A model generated the notes under the pieces. The model was not told where the DNA came from. It saw only the letters and a program-made list of their open reading frames with translations, and searched no databases. A DNA stretch of 64,000 bases. Origin: Amycolatopsis arida (GTDB lineage Bacteria; Actinomycetota; Actinomycetes; Mycobacteriales; Pseudonocardiaceae). Location: the NCBI RefSeq assembly GCF_900115565.1, contig NZ_FOWW01000003.1, positions 496,001-560,000 on the forward strand, given 5' to 3'. This document shows, piece by piece, positions 15,639-24,665 of this stretch (position 1 is the stretch's first letter; each line of letters opens with the position of its first letter). Position numbers and translations under genes: made by a program.

Positions 15639-17297
15639 CTAGGACTGCTGCTGTTGTAGCTGCTGGAGGGTGGTCAGCTCGGGGCCCTGCTCCGCGGCCA
15701 GCCCGTCCACCTTGGAGCCGGGGGCGAGCGCGGGCGAGGCCAGCTCCCGCTCCGCGGAGGACGAGCGGGCGGCGAGCACCCAGGTGTCCTTCGACCCTCC
15801 GCCCTGCGAGGAGTTCACCACGAGGCTGCCCTCGGGCAGCGCGACCCTGGTCAGCCCGCCGGGCTGCACGAAGACCTCCTTGCCGTCGTTGACCGCGAAC
15901 GGGCGCAGGTCGACGTGTCGTGGCACGAGCTGGCCGTCCACCTTGGACGGCACGGTGGACAGCTGCACCACCGGCTGGGCGATCCAGCCGCGCCGGTCGG
16001 CCCTGATCCTGCGGCGCAGGTTCGCCAGCTCCTTGGCGCTGGCCTGCGGCCCGAACACGATGCCGTAGCCGCCGGAGCCCTCCACCGGCTTGATCACCAG
16101 CTCGTCGAGGTGGGCGAGCACGTGGTCCAGCTCGTCCGGCAGCCAGCACCGGTAGGTGTCCACATTGGGCAGCACCGGCTTCTCGTCGAGGTAGTACCGG
16201 ATCATCTCCGGCACGTACGTGTAGACCAGCTTGTCGTCGCCGACGCCGTTGCCCACGGCGTTGGCGATCACCACGTTGCCGGCGCGGGCCGCGTTGAGCA
16301 CGCCGGCCACGCCGAGCACCGAGTCGGGGCGGAAGTGGACGGGGTCGAGGAAGGTGTCGTCGATCCTGCGGTAGATCACGTCCACCGGCAGCTCACCCTC
16401 GGTGGTGCGCAGGTACACCACGTTGTCCCGGCAGAACATGTCCCTGCCCTCGACCAGCTCCACGCCCATGAGCCGGGCGAGCAGCGAGTGCTCGAAGTAC
16501 GCCGAGTTGTGCACGCCGGGAGTGAGGACCACGACCACCGGGTCGGCGACGTTGGGCGCGGCCGCCGCGCGCAGCGCCCGCAGCAGGTGCGCCGGGTAGT
16601 CGCCGACGGGGCGCACCCGGTGCTTGGCGAACAGGTCGGGGAACACCCTGGTCATCGTCCGCCGGTTCTCCATCACGTACGACACCCCGGACGGGTTGCG
16701 CAGGTTGTCCTCCAGCACCCGGAAGGTGCCCTCGTCGTCACGCACCAGGTCGATGCCGGCGACGTGGATGCGCACGCCGTTGGGCGGGTTGACGCCGAAC
16801 GCCTCCCGGTGGAAGTGCCGGCACGAGGTGATCAGCCGGCGGGGCAGCACCCGGTCGCGCAGGATCTGCGCCTCGCCGTAGACGTCGGCGAGGAACGCCT
16901 CCAGCGCGCGGACCCGCTGCACCACGCCGCGTTCCAGCCGGGACCACTCGGCCGCGGCGATCACCCTGGGTACCAGGTCGAGCGGGATCGGCCGCTCGTG
17001 CCCGGACAGCGAGAACGTGATGCCCTGGTCGACCAGCGCGCGGTCCAGCGCCTCGGCCCGCGCGTTGAGGTCGCCGATGCCGAGGCTGGCGATCGACTCG
17101 TACAGCGTGCGGTACGGCGGGCGGACCTTCCCCTCGGCGTCGAACATCTCGTCGTAGGCGCCGGGGTGCGGGCGGCTCGGCGCGAGGTACCCGTCGAACT
17201 GCGCGCCGGGCCGGCCGTTGGTCCTGGCCCGGCCGCTGCGGGCGCGACGCCCCGACGGCGGCAGCTGCAGCGCGGCGTTGGCGTTCATGGGCCACAT
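15639..17297 (-). CDS. Circularly permuted ATP-grasp type 2 protein (DUF404/DUF407)
   Basis: 552 residues. Conserved blocks: FDAEGKVRPPYRTLYE, LIPHRHF-like ITSCRHFHREAFGV, LEDNLRNPSGVSYVMENR, LTPGVHNSAYFEHSLLARLMG, GRDMFCRDNVVYLRTT and, near residue 400, KPVEGSGGYGIVFG. These mark the permuted ATP-grasp family, which would form amide bonds through an acyl-phosphate. First gene of the ATP-grasp/alpha-E/transglutaminase operon. ATG at 17297 or 17288 may start it. The glutamine-rich C-terminal end (LQQLQQQQS) is a low-complexity tail. Confidence 0.9.
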   Translation of the reverse strand: MWPMNANAALQLPPSGRRARSGRARTNGRPGAQFDGYLAPSRPHPGAYDEMFDAEGKVRPPYRTLYESIASLGIGDLNARAEALDRALVDQGITFSLSGHERPIPLDLVPRVIAAAEWSRLERGVVQRVRALEAFLADVYGEAQILRDRVLPRRLITSCRHFHREAFGVNPPNGVRIHVAGIDLVRDDEGTFRVLEDNLRNPSGVSYVMENRRTMTRVFPDLFAKHRVRPVGDYPAHLLRALRAAAAPNVADPVVVVLTPGVHNSAYFEHSLLARLMGVELVEGRDMFCRDNVVYLRTTEGELPVDVIYRRIDDTFLDPVHFRPDSVLGVAGVLNAARAGNVVIANAVGNGVGDDKLVYTYVPEMIRYYLDEKPVLPNVDTYRCWLPDELDHVLAHLDELVIKPVEGSGGYGIVFGPQASAKELANLRRRIRADRRGWIAQPVVQLSTVPSKVDGQLVPRHVDLRPFAVNDGKEVFVQPGGLTRVALPEGSLVVNSSQGGGSKDTWVLAARSSSAERELASPALAPGSKVDGLAAEQGPELTTLQQLQQQQS

Positions 17298-17335
17298 GGT
17301 CGCTCACCGGCCACCCGCGGTGACGCACCGGGCGG

Positions 17336-18919
17336 TCAGCCGGGGGCCGGCGGCACCCGGTACAGCGCGCCGCCACGGGCCACGACGACGATCACGCGCG
17401 GCGCGGCGGGCGCGGCGACCGCCCGGAACCCGGCGTCGCCGACCCCGCCCGCGGCGGCGCCGGCGTCCGACCGGGCCACGCCGGTGATGCCGCCGCCGCT
17501 GACCGTGCCCCGCTCGTCGACGACCAGCACGCAGTCGACCGGCGCGCCGACCACCACCGCCCAGCCGGACAGCAGCGTGTCGCCGCGCACGGGTACGGTG
17601 TCGACCGTCCCGCCAGCGGAGGGCAGGCCGGCGACGTCGATCCGGTCACCGAGCTCCCGACCGGCGCAGCCGAGGGTGAAGTCGGTGGTGAACGGGTAGG
17701 CGCCGAGCGCCCGCGCGGCCGGCACGACCGCGGGCTCGACGCTCACCTCGCGCAGCGCGGCGGGGGCGGCCACCCGCAGGGCGACCGGCACCACGCCCAA
17801 CCCGTCGTACCCGGAGCGCACCTCGATCGCTTTGTCGATACCGAGCGTGAAGGCGAGCACCGCGGGCAGCAGCACCAGGGGCGCGACGTGCCGGGCTCGC
17901 GGCCGGTGCAGCACGCCGAGCACCAGCAGCGCACCGGCGGCCAGCCCGCCGACCACCGCGTACCGGCTGATCGTGCCCACGTTCACCCCGACCTCGCCCG
18001 CGGTGGTCCGGCCGAGCGCGACCAGCGCCGCCAGCGCCAGTGCGTAACCGACGACGCCCACCCACCCGGCCAGCTCGGGCCGCCGGGTCCGATCCGTCAT
18101 CCCCCGGGCGAGGGCCAGGACCGCGAGGCCAGCCACGACGGTGCCGGCGAGCACCGCGACCGGGGCGGGGCCGGGCGACCACGGCGCGCCGAGCACGGCG
18201 AGGAACGCGGCCAGCCGCCGGTCGGGTTCGGCCGCCGAGGTGGCGAGCGCGTGGTCGCCCTCGGGGCGGGTCAGCAGCCAGCCACCGACCACCAGCACAC
18301 CGAGCGTCGCCGCGGTGACCACTCGCCACGAGGGTGCGCCGCGCAGCCACGCGACCGTCGCGACGAGGAAGAACGCCGGCAACGCGGCACCGAAGCACAG
18401 GACGGCGAGCCCGGCGGCGGCGAGCGCGGACCAGAACCGGTCGCGGTGGGCCAGGAACACCGCGAGCACCGTGCCGGACAGCGCGGGCACCCAGCTGATG
18501 CCGTTGGTCGACTGCAGCCACAGCTCGGCGGCGTGCGGCGCGAGCAGGAGGAACGCCAGTGCCGCGGTGAGCGCCGCCCGGCGGGCTGGACCGAGGTCGG
18601 CCGGCAGCATCCCGCGCAGCAGCAGCACGGTGCCGGCCAGCAGGGCGACGGTGAGCAGGGTGAGCACGCGGTTGTCCGCGCCGAGCAGGGCCGCGTCGAC
18701 CCAGAACAGCAGCGAGGGAACCACGAACGGCTGGTCGAGGTGGTAGTCGAGCAGCATCGCCGGCAGCAGCCGGCCGGTGTCGTCGGTGACCTCGGCCAGC
18801 ACGTGCCAGTAGTCGAGCAGCAGGTGCGCCCGCGGCGCGCGAGCCGCCTGGACGGCGGCCAGCAGCACGGGAACGACCGCGAGGCCGTGCAGCAGGCGCG
18901 GGGCCCAGCGGGCGCTCAT
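17336..18919 (-). CDS. Polytopic membrane protein of unknown function
   Basis: 527 residues. About ten hydrophobic segments cover residues 10-360, including LLTVALLAGTVLLLRGMLPA and ALSGTVLAVFLAH, followed by a soluble C-terminal domain of roughly 160 residues that is predicted outside. An early membrane loop contains LLLDYWHVLAEV and a later DYHLDQPFVVPSLLFW. The overall plan (multi-pass N-terminus, external C-terminus) resembles GT-C glycosyltransferase-like proteins, but I see no firm signature. Ends about 40 bp upstream of the ATP-grasp gene in the same direction, so it may be the first gene of that operon. Confidence 0.75.
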   Translation of the reverse strand: MSARWAPRLLHGLAVVPVLLAAVQAARAPRAHLLLDYWHVLAEVTDDTGRLLPAMLLDYHLDQPFVVPSLLFWVDAALLGADNRVLTLLTVALLAGTVLLLRGMLPADLGPARRAALTAALAFLLLAPHAAELWLQSTNGISWVPALSGTVLAVFLAHRDRFWSALAAAGLAVLCFGAALPAFFLVATVAWLRGAPSWRVVTAATLGVLVVGGWLLTRPEGDHALATSAAEPDRRLAAFLAVLGAPWSPGPAPVAVLAGTVVAGLAVLALARGMTDRTRRPELAGWVGVVGYALALAALVALGRTTAGEVGVNVGTISRYAVVGGLAAGALLVLGVLHRPRARHVAPLVLLPAVLAFTLGIDKAIEVRSGYDGLGVVPVALRVAAPAALREVSVEPAVVPAARALGAYPFTTDFTLGCAGRELGDRIDVAGLPSAGGTVDTVPVRGDTLLSGWAVVVGAPVDCVLVVDERGTVSGGGITGVARSDAGAAAGGVGDAGFRAVAAPAAPRVIVVVARGGALYRVPPAPG

Positions 18920-18967
18920 GCGCGGGAGCGTAATCGCCCTGCTGGTCGTGGCGAGGTGGGTCGCCGG

Positions 18968-19384
18968 TTACCGCGGCCGATCGGCACGCCATTCCAGGTC
19001 AGCGGATGGAGCCTCGGAGTTCAGTGGTTCCGACGGGGCTCGACGGTGCCAGAAGAACTCCACTTCTCCGCTGATGACCCGCCGCACCCCCACGGCGGTC
19101 GTCCGGTTCTCGCCGACCCCTGCCGTCAGGGCCTCCTCCAGATGGACCTCGGTCAACGACAACGCGCCCAGCCCGCCAGTGACCGCCGGGTCGTCACCCA
19201 TCTCGTCCAGGTACTCGGTCAGCAGGTCGTCGGGCAGGCTCAGCCGGGGCCGAAGCGGCATCGGTTCGCCGTCGTATGCGGTCACCCGATAGTCGCCGGG
19301 CCGCTCCCCCGCTTCGACTGTGAACCCGCGCGCTCGGAGATAACGCACGAGCGCCATCTCCGGGCCGGGCTGGTCAACGGACAT
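18968..19384 (-). CDS. Hypothetical protein
   Basis: 138 residues, soluble, acidic: MSVDQPGPEMALVRYLRARG at the start, then a region (GDYRVTAYDGEPMPLRPRLS) that looks beta-rich and a helical part around LLTEYLDEMGDD. No family recognised. Codon use is somewhat less GC-biased than in neighbours. Lies alone between two oppositely directed units, with no strong ribosome binding site visible. Confidence 0.6.
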   Translation of the reverse strand: MSVDQPGPEMALVRYLRARGFTVEAGERPGDYRVTAYDGEPMPLRPRLSLPDDLLTEYLDEMGDDPAVTGGLGALSLTEVHLEEALTAGVGENRTTAVGVRRVISGEVEFFWHRRAPSEPLNSEAPSADLEWRADRPR

Positions 19385-19597
19385 CGAACGATGCTCGCCA
19401 ACACAACGGCACTACACGGGACACGTGACGAAGGGTAGCCAGGCGAGACGCGCTCAGCGCGGCAGCGCCAGGTTGCCAGGGAAACCACCCAGCAGGGCGG
19501 GTCGCAACGGCCTTGTGACGCGGCGATGCTGGGCACCACGGTCGAGAGATGGCAGGATGCGGGCACTCGACCTGGCTGGACTACGAGGAGTGACATC

Positions 19598-20419
19598 GTG
19601 GCACGACGATCCACCCGCAGGCTGCTCACCCTGCTGCCCGCGCTGGCCCTGGCCGCCACCGCGGCGGGCTGTGCCGAGAAGGTCAACACCGGCGGCGACA
19701 CGGAGGCCGGCGGCGAGATCAACCTGATGAAGCCGGGCAAGCTGGTCACCTGCACCCACCTGCCGTACCCGCCCTTCCAGTTCAAGCAGGACGGCAAGAC
19801 CGTGGGCTTCGACGTCGACATCGTCGACCTCGTCGCCGAGGACCTGGGCGTCGAGCAGGAGATCTTCGACACCTCGTTCGAGGGCATCGAGTCCGGCGCT
19901 TCCTTCGAGACCGGGCAGTGCGACCTCGCGGCGGCGGCCATCACCATCAACGAGGAGCGCAAGAAGGTGATGGACTTCTCCAACGGCTACTTCGACGCCA
20001 ACCAGGCGCTGCTGGTGCGCACGGGTTCCGGCATCACCGGGCTGCACGACCTCGGCGGCAAGACGTTGGGTGTGCAGCTGGGCACCACGGGTGAGGACTA
20101 CGCGACCGAGCACAAGGACGAGCACGGCTACGAGATCCGGCAGTTCGAGGACCTCGCGCTGATGCAGACCGCGGTGAAGACCGGGCAGGTCGACGCGGCG
20201 ATCAACGACAACAGCGTGCTCTACGACTTCGTGAAGCAGAACCCGGACACCGAGGTCACCGAGGAGTTCGAGACCGGCGAGGAGTACGGCATCGCGGTGC
20301 GCAAGGGCAACGGCGCGCTGCTCGCCAAGATCAACGAGGTGCTGGCGAAGGCGAAGAGCGACGGCACCTACGACCAGATCTACGAGAAGTGGTTCGGTAA
20401 GAAGCCGGAGAGCAAGTAG
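19598..20419 (+). CDS. Polar amino-acid ABC transporter substrate-binding lipoprotein
   Basis: 273 residues from GTG 19598, with GAGGAG 8-13 bases upstream. Signal peptide (TRRLLTLLPALALAATAAGC) ends in a lipobox Cys; mature protein has the PBPb fold marks: GKLVTCTHLPYPPFQF, VGFDVDIVDLVAEDLGV, GQCDLAAAAITINEERKKV-type specificity loop, LGVQLGTTGEDYA and QVDAAINDNSVLYDF. Binds an amino acid outside the membrane for the transporter encoded by the next two genes. Ligand identity (glutamate, cystine or other) cannot be fixed by eye. Confidence 0.9.
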   Translation: MARRSTRRLLTLLPALALAATAAGCAEKVNTGGDTEAGGEINLMKPGKLVTCTHLPYPPFQFKQDGKTVGFDVDIVDLVAEDLGVEQEIFDTSFEGIESGASFETGQCDLAAAAITINEERKKVMDFSNGYFDANQALLVRTGSGITGLHDLGGKTLGVQLGTTGEDYATEHKDEHGYEIRQFEDLALMQTAVKTGQVDAAINDNSVLYDFVKQNPDTEVTEEFETGEEYGIAVRKGNGALLAKINEVLAKAKSDGTYDQIYEKWFGKKPESK

Positions 20420-20498
20420 TACGTCTCGGCCGCCGGTCCGGGTGCCACCCCACCCCGGCCGGCGGCCGAGGCCGGCCATTTCTCGAGGAGACCCCTTC

Positions 20499-21308
20499 AT
20501 GGCGATGTCCCGGCGCAAACGCGCCCAAGTGGTCCGCGGCGTGCAGTACGCGGTGCTGGTGCTGGTGATCCTGGCACTGGCGTTCGCGGCCGACTGGACG
20601 ACGATCAGGCAACAGTTCTTCAACCTGGACGCCGCGTCGGCGCAGATCCCGGAGATCTTCACCGTCGCGCTGGTCAACACGGCCATCTACACCGTGCTCG
20701 GCTTCGGCCTCGGGCTGGCGATCGGCCTCGTGCTGGCCCTGATGAAGCTGTCGACGGTGGGGCCGTACCGGTGGATCGCCACCGCCTACATCGAGTTCTT
20801 CCGCGGCGTGCCGGCGCTGCTGGTGTTCATCGCGTTCGGCTTCGGCGTGCCGTTGGCGTTCAACATCCGGTTCGACATCTACTCCACGGTGGCGATCTCG
20901 CTGGGCCTGGTCGGCTCGGCCTACATCGCCGAGACGTTGCGTGCCGGCATCCAGGCGGTGCCGAAGGGGCAGATCGAGGCCGCCCGCTCGCTCGGCATGT
21001 CCTCGGGGCGGACGATGGCCACCATCGTGATCCCGCAGGCGTTCCGGATCATCCTGCCGCCGCTGACCAACGAGCTGATCCTGCTGACCAAGGACTCGTC
21101 GCTGGTGTACCTGCTCGGCCTGCTCCGGGAGGACTTCGAGCTGGCGAAGTTCGGCCGGGAGGGGCTGAACACGACGCAGTCGATGACGCCGTTGCTGATC
21201 GCTGGGCTCTGCTACCTGATCATCACGATCCCGCTCGGGTACCTCTCGCGGTACCTCGAGGGCAGGACCGGCCGCAAGCAGGACCAAGGGTTGAAGGTGA
21301 CGGCGTGA
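20499..21308 (+). CDS. Polar amino-acid ABC transporter permease (HisM/GlnP type)
   Basis: 269 residues, ATG 20499 preceded by GAGGAG. About five membrane segments; [20 protein letters not shown] opens the His/Glu/Gln/Arg permease domain, [19 protein letters not shown] and the EAA-loop [20 protein letters not shown] are diagnostic. Single permease, presumably a homodimer. Overlaps the ATPase gene by GTGA. Confidence 0.93.
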   Translation: MAMSRRKRAQVVRGVQYAVLVLVILALAFAADWTTIRQQFFNLDAASAQIPEIFTVALVNTAIYTVLGFGLGLAIGLVLALMKLSTVGPYRWIATAYIEFFRGVPALLVFIAFGFGVPLAFNIRFDIYSTVAISLGLVGSAYIAETLRAGIQAVPKGQIEAARSLGMSSGRTMATIVIPQAFRIILPPLTNELILLTKDSSLVYLLGLLREDFELAKFGREGLNTTQSMTPLLIAGLCYLIITIPLGYLSRYLEGRTGRKQDQGLKVTA

Positions 21309-22072
21309 ACCAGGCCACCAACGAGGTGATCGTCGAGATCACCGACCTGCACAAGGCGTTCGGCCAGCTGGAGGTGCTCAGGGGCATCGACCTGAGCGTG
21401 CGCCGCGGCGAGGTCGTCTGCGTCATCGGGCCGTCCGGCTCGGGCAAGTCGACGCTGCTGCGCTGCGTGAACCTGCTGGAGGTGCCGAACAGCGGGACGA
21501 TCGTGGTCAACGGGTTCGAGATCACCGACCCGGACGTCGACATCGACCGCGCCCGCCAGGGCATCGGGATGGTGTTCCAGTCGTTCAACCTGTTCGCCCA
21601 CCTGACCGTGCTGGAGAACCTGACGATCGCGCAGCGGAAGGTGCTCAAGCGCGGCAAGGCCGAGGCCGAGCGGGTCGCGCGGGAGAACCTGGAGCGGGTG
21701 GGACTCGCCGAGAAGGCGGGGTCGCTGCCCGCGCAGCTCTCCGGCGGCCAGCAGCAGCGCGCGGCGATCGCTCGGTCGCTGTCGATGGACCCCCAGGTCA
21801 TGCTGTTCGACGAGCCGACCTCGGCGCTGGATCCCGAGCTGGTCGGCGACGTGCTGAGCGTGATGCGCCAGCTCGCCGAGGAAGGCATGACGATGCTCGT
21901 GGTGACCCACGAGATGCAGTTCGCCCGCGAGGTGGCCGACAAGGTGCTGTTCATGGACGAGGGCGTGGTGGTCGAGCAGGGCGCGCCGACCCAGGTGATC
22001 GGCGACCCACGGGAGGAGCGCACGAAGTCCTTCCTGTCCCGCGTCCTCAACCCGATCCACGCCCAGGGCTGA
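21305..22072 (+). CDS. Polar amino-acid ABC transporter ATP-binding protein (GlnQ type)
   Basis: 255 residues from GTG 21305 (GTGA overlap with the permease stop). Walker [15 protein letters not shown]-loop [10 protein letters not shown], signature [15 protein letters not shown], Walker [15 protein letters not shown] and switch histidine VVTHEMQFA are intact. Powers uptake by the adjacent permease. Followed by a strong hairpin terminator, so the three genes form a complete transport operon. Confidence 0.94.
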   Translation: MNQATNEVIVEITDLHKAFGQLEVLRGIDLSVRRGEVVCVIGPSGSGKSTLLRCVNLLEVPNSGTIVVNGFEITDPDVDIDRARQGIGMVFQSFNLFAHLTVLENLTIAQRKVLKRGKAEAERVARENLERVGLAEKAGSLPAQLSGGQQQRAAIARSLSMDPQVMLFDEPTSALDPELVGDVLSVMRQLAEEGMTMLVVTHEMQFAREVADKVLFMDEGVVVEQGAPTQVIGDPREERTKSFLSRVLNPIHAQG

Positions 22073-22113
22073 CCCACCCCACCGACTCGCGAGCCGTACC
22101 CGCCGCGCTCCAC

Positions 22114-22154
22114 AAGGCCCCCGTGGTCGCACTGAACGCGACCACGGGGGCCTT
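22114..22154 (+). terminator. Hairpin terminator of the amino-acid ABC operon
   Basis: AAGGCCCCCGTGGTCGC and its exact inverse GCGACCACGGGGGCCTT form a 17-bp stem around a 7-nt loop (ACTGAAC), 42 bp after the ATPase stop. No U-tract follows, as is common in actinomycetes. Confidence 0.85.
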
Positions 22155-22187
22155 GGCACGCACTCAGCAGGCGCGTAGAAAGTTTCT

Positions 22188-22209
22188 GCAATCTCTTGCA
22201 AGAGGTTGC
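22188..22209. promoter_or_regulatory. Double operator of the maltodextrin operon (LacI/MalR type)
   Basis: Two overlapping dyads GCAA-N4-TTGC (22188-22199 and 22198-22209) share the perfect palindrome CTCTTGCAAGAG at 22193-22204. TTGCAA cores are typical of actinomycete MalR operators. The site is 56 bp upstream of the binding-protein start and the operon ends with a LacI-family regulator, so autoregulation by that protein is the simplest reading. Confidence 0.7.
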
Positions 22210-22264
22210 GGAGCTGGCCTACTGTTCCCGGCATTCCCCGGATGGTCCCCACCCAGGAGTGCCC

Positions 22265-23557
22265 ATGAACCGAGGCAGCACCGTCGCCGCCCTGCTCGCC
22301 ACCGCCGCGCTCACCCTCGCCGCCTGCGGCGGGGGTGGCGTCGACACCGATCCGGGTGCCGCCGCGGCCGACCCGAACACCGTCTCCGGCACCATCACCT
22401 GGTGGGACACCTCGGACGCGACCAACGAGGCGCCCGCCTTCCGTGAACTGGTCCGCCGGTTCGAGGAGAAGTACCCGAAGATCGACGTCGAGTACGCCAA
22501 CGTGCCGTTCGACGGCGCCGACGACAAGTTCCGCACGGCCGCGCAGAACGGCAACGGCGCGCCGGACGTGATGCGCGCCGACATCGGCTGGACCCCCACC
22601 TTCGCCAAGCTCGGCTACCTGTACCCGCTGGACGGCACCCCCGCGCTGGCCGGCGCCGAGGACTACCTCCCGGTCGCGGCCGAGAGCACCAAGCTGGACG
22701 GCAGGACCTACGGCGTCCCGCAGGTCACCGACACGCTCGGGCTGATGTACAACGAGGAGCACTTCGCGAAGGCCGGGATCACCGAGCCGCCGCGCACCTG
22801 GGACGAGCTGAGGACCGTGGCGCTCCGGTTGAAGGACGCCAACCCGGGCGGCACCGGCCTGTTCCTGCACGCCGACTCCTACTACCTGCTGCCGTTCGTC
22901 TACGGCGAGGGCGGCGACTACGTCGACATGGCCGGCAAGCGGATCACCCTGGACAGCGAGCCGGTGCGGAAGGCGATCGCCACCGTCCAGGACCTGATGG
23001 CCGCGGGCGCGGTGACCACCGACACCAGCGCCAACGGCTACACCAACATGCAGAACGCGTTCAAGAGCGGCACCGCGAGCATGGTGCTCAACGGCCCGTG
23101 GTCGGTGGCCGACTACCTGACCGGCCAGGCGTTCACCGACCCGGCGAACCTCGGGGTCGCCCCGGTGCCGGCCGGCCCGCACGGGCAGGGCGGCCCGGTC
23201 GGCGGGCACAACCTGGTGGTCTACGCCGGGTCGCCGAACGTGGCCGCCGCGCTCCTGTTCGTCGAGTTCGTGAACTCGGCGGAGAGCCAGCGCTACGTCG
23301 CCGAGCAGAACAACACCATGCCGACCCGCCAGTCGGTGTATGACACCCCGGAGGTGGCCGGCAACTCGACCATCACCGCGTTCCAGGAGCCGCTGCGGGG
23401 CGCCGAGCCGCGCCCGGGCGCACCGGGTGCCGGCGACCTCTACGACCTGTTCACCCCGTTCTACCAGCAGATCCTCGGCGGCCAGGCCAGCGTGCCGGAC
23501 GCGCTGGGCCAGGCGCAGCGCAAGGCCGCCGACGCGGTGCCGGGATTCGACTCCTGA
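22265..23557 (+). CDS. Maltose/maltodextrin-type ABC transporter substrate-binding lipoprotein
   Basis: 430 residues from ATG 22265. Signal peptide ends at lipobox LAAC; a glycine-rich linker follows. The mature protein has the family-1 extracellular sugar-binding pattern: SGTITWWDTSDATNEAPAF, KYPKIDVEYANVPF, GAPDVMRADIGW, YGVPQVTDTLGLMYNEEHF and AGSPNVAAALLFVEFV. First gene of the sugar operon; binds oligosaccharide outside the membrane. Maltodextrin is favoured because of the GH13 glucosidase in the operon, but another alpha-glucoside is possible. Confidence 0.9.
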   Translation: MNRGSTVAALLATAALTLAACGGGGVDTDPGAAAADPNTVSGTITWWDTSDATNEAPAFRELVRRFEEKYPKIDVEYANVPFDGADDKFRTAAQNGNGAPDVMRADIGWTPTFAKLGYLYPLDGTPALAGAEDYLPVAAESTKLDGRTYGVPQVTDTLGLMYNEEHFAKAGITEPPRTWDELRTVALRLKDANPGGTGLFLHADSYYLLPFVYGEGGDYVDMAGKRITLDSEPVRKAIATVQDLMAAGAVTTDTSANGYTNMQNAFKSGTASMVLNGPWSVADYLTGQAFTDPANLGVAPVPAGPHGQGGPVGGHNLVVYAGSPNVAAALLFVEFVNSAESQRYVAEQNNTMPTRQSVYDTPEVAGNSTITAFQEPLRGAEPRPGAPGAGDLYDLFTPFYQQILGGQASVPDALGQAQRKAADAVPGFDS

Positions 23558-23639
23558 TGACTCCGACGGCTCCGACGGCTCCACTGTGCACCGCCGGGTG
23601 GTCCGTACGGGCCACCCGGCGGTCGGGAAGGAGTACCCG

Positions 23640-24665
23640 GTGACCTCCACGCCGACCACGCCGACCGCCCCGGGCACCGCGGCGGCACCGCTGGGGCCGC
23701 CGCCGACCCCGCCGCGCACCCCGCCCCGGCGCCGCCGCCTCGCCGGCTTCTTCGGCCGGCACTACTACGCCTGGGCGATGGTGGCTCCCGTGGTGCTGGT
23801 GCTCGCCGTGCTCGTGCTGTACCCCCTGGCCAGGGGCGTCTTCCTGTCGCTGACCAACGCCACGGAGATGAACAGCGGCGGCACGATCGGGGTCAACGAG
23901 ATCCCGGCGACCTACGAGTTCGTCGGGCTGCGCAACTACATCGAGGTGCTCTCCGGCGCCGACGGCACCTTCTACCCGCGGCTGCTGTGGACACTGCAGT
24001 GGACGGTCATCTGCGTAACCCTGCACTACTCGCTCGGGCTCGGGCTGGCGGTGCTGCTCAACCGCGCGCTGCGCGGGCGCACCCTGTACCGGATGCTGCT
24101 CATCCTGCCGTGGGCGGTGCCGCCGTTCGTCGCGGCGTTCGGCTGGCGGCTGATCCTCAACAACGAGGGCGGCCTGCTCAACGCCGTGCTCGGCATGGTC
24201 GGCGTTCCCGGCGTGGACTGGCTCGGCCAGCCGCTGGCGGCCAAGGTCTCGGTGATCATGGTGAACGTCTGGCTCGGCGTGCCGTTCATGATGGTCGCGC
24301 TGCTCGGCGGCCTGCAGACCGTGCCGAGGGAGTTGTACGAGGCCGCCGAGATGGACGGGGCCACCCCGTGGCAGCGGTTCCGCGCGGTGACGCTGCCCGG
24401 CCTGCGCCCGGTGTCCGGCACGGTGATCCTGCTCGGCACGATCTGGACGTTCAACCAGTTCCCGGTGATCGCGTTGCTCACCGGCGGCGGACCGGGCGGA
24501 GCCACCGACATCCTGGTCACCGAGGCCTACTACCAGGCGTTCCAGGGCATCCGCGACTACGCCGGCGCGGCGACCTACGGCGCGATCATCGCCTCGATGC
24601 TGATCGTGTTCGCCTTCTTCTACCGACGCTGGCTGGCCCGCACCGCGAACGAGGTGTTCGGATGA
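23640..24665 (+). CDS. Sugar ABC transporter permease (MalF type)
   Basis: 341 residues from GTG 23640, with GGAAGGAG just upstream. A proline-rich cytoplasmic leader (about 40 residues) precedes six membrane segments. The EAA loop reads YEAAEMDGATPWQRFRAVTLP, followed by TFNQFPVIALLTGGGPGGAT, both typical for MalF. Pairs with the next gene, whose start overlaps its stop (ATGA). Confidence 0.92.
   Translation: MTSTPTTPTAPGTAAAPLGPPPTPPRTPPRRRRLAGFFGRHYYAWAMVAPVVLVLAVLVLYPLARGVFLSLTNATEMNSGGTIGVNEIPATYEFVGLRNYIEVLSGADGTFYPRLLWTLQWTVICVTLHYSLGLGLAVLLNRALRGRTLYRMLLILPWAVPPFVAAFGWRLILNNEGGLLNAVLGMVGVPGVDWLGQPLAAKVSVIMVNVWLGVPFMMVALLGGLQTVPRELYEAAEMDGATPWQRFRAVTLPGLRPVSGTVILLGTIWTFNQFPVIALLTGGGPGGATDILVTEAYYQAFQGIRDYAGAATYGAIIASMLIVFAFFYRRWLARTANEVFG

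Noticed and set aside
22114-22154. Operator reading of the AAGGCCCCCGTGGTCGC inverted repeat
   Set aside because: Seventeen perfect stem pairs with a 7-nt loop directly after an operon fit a terminator better.
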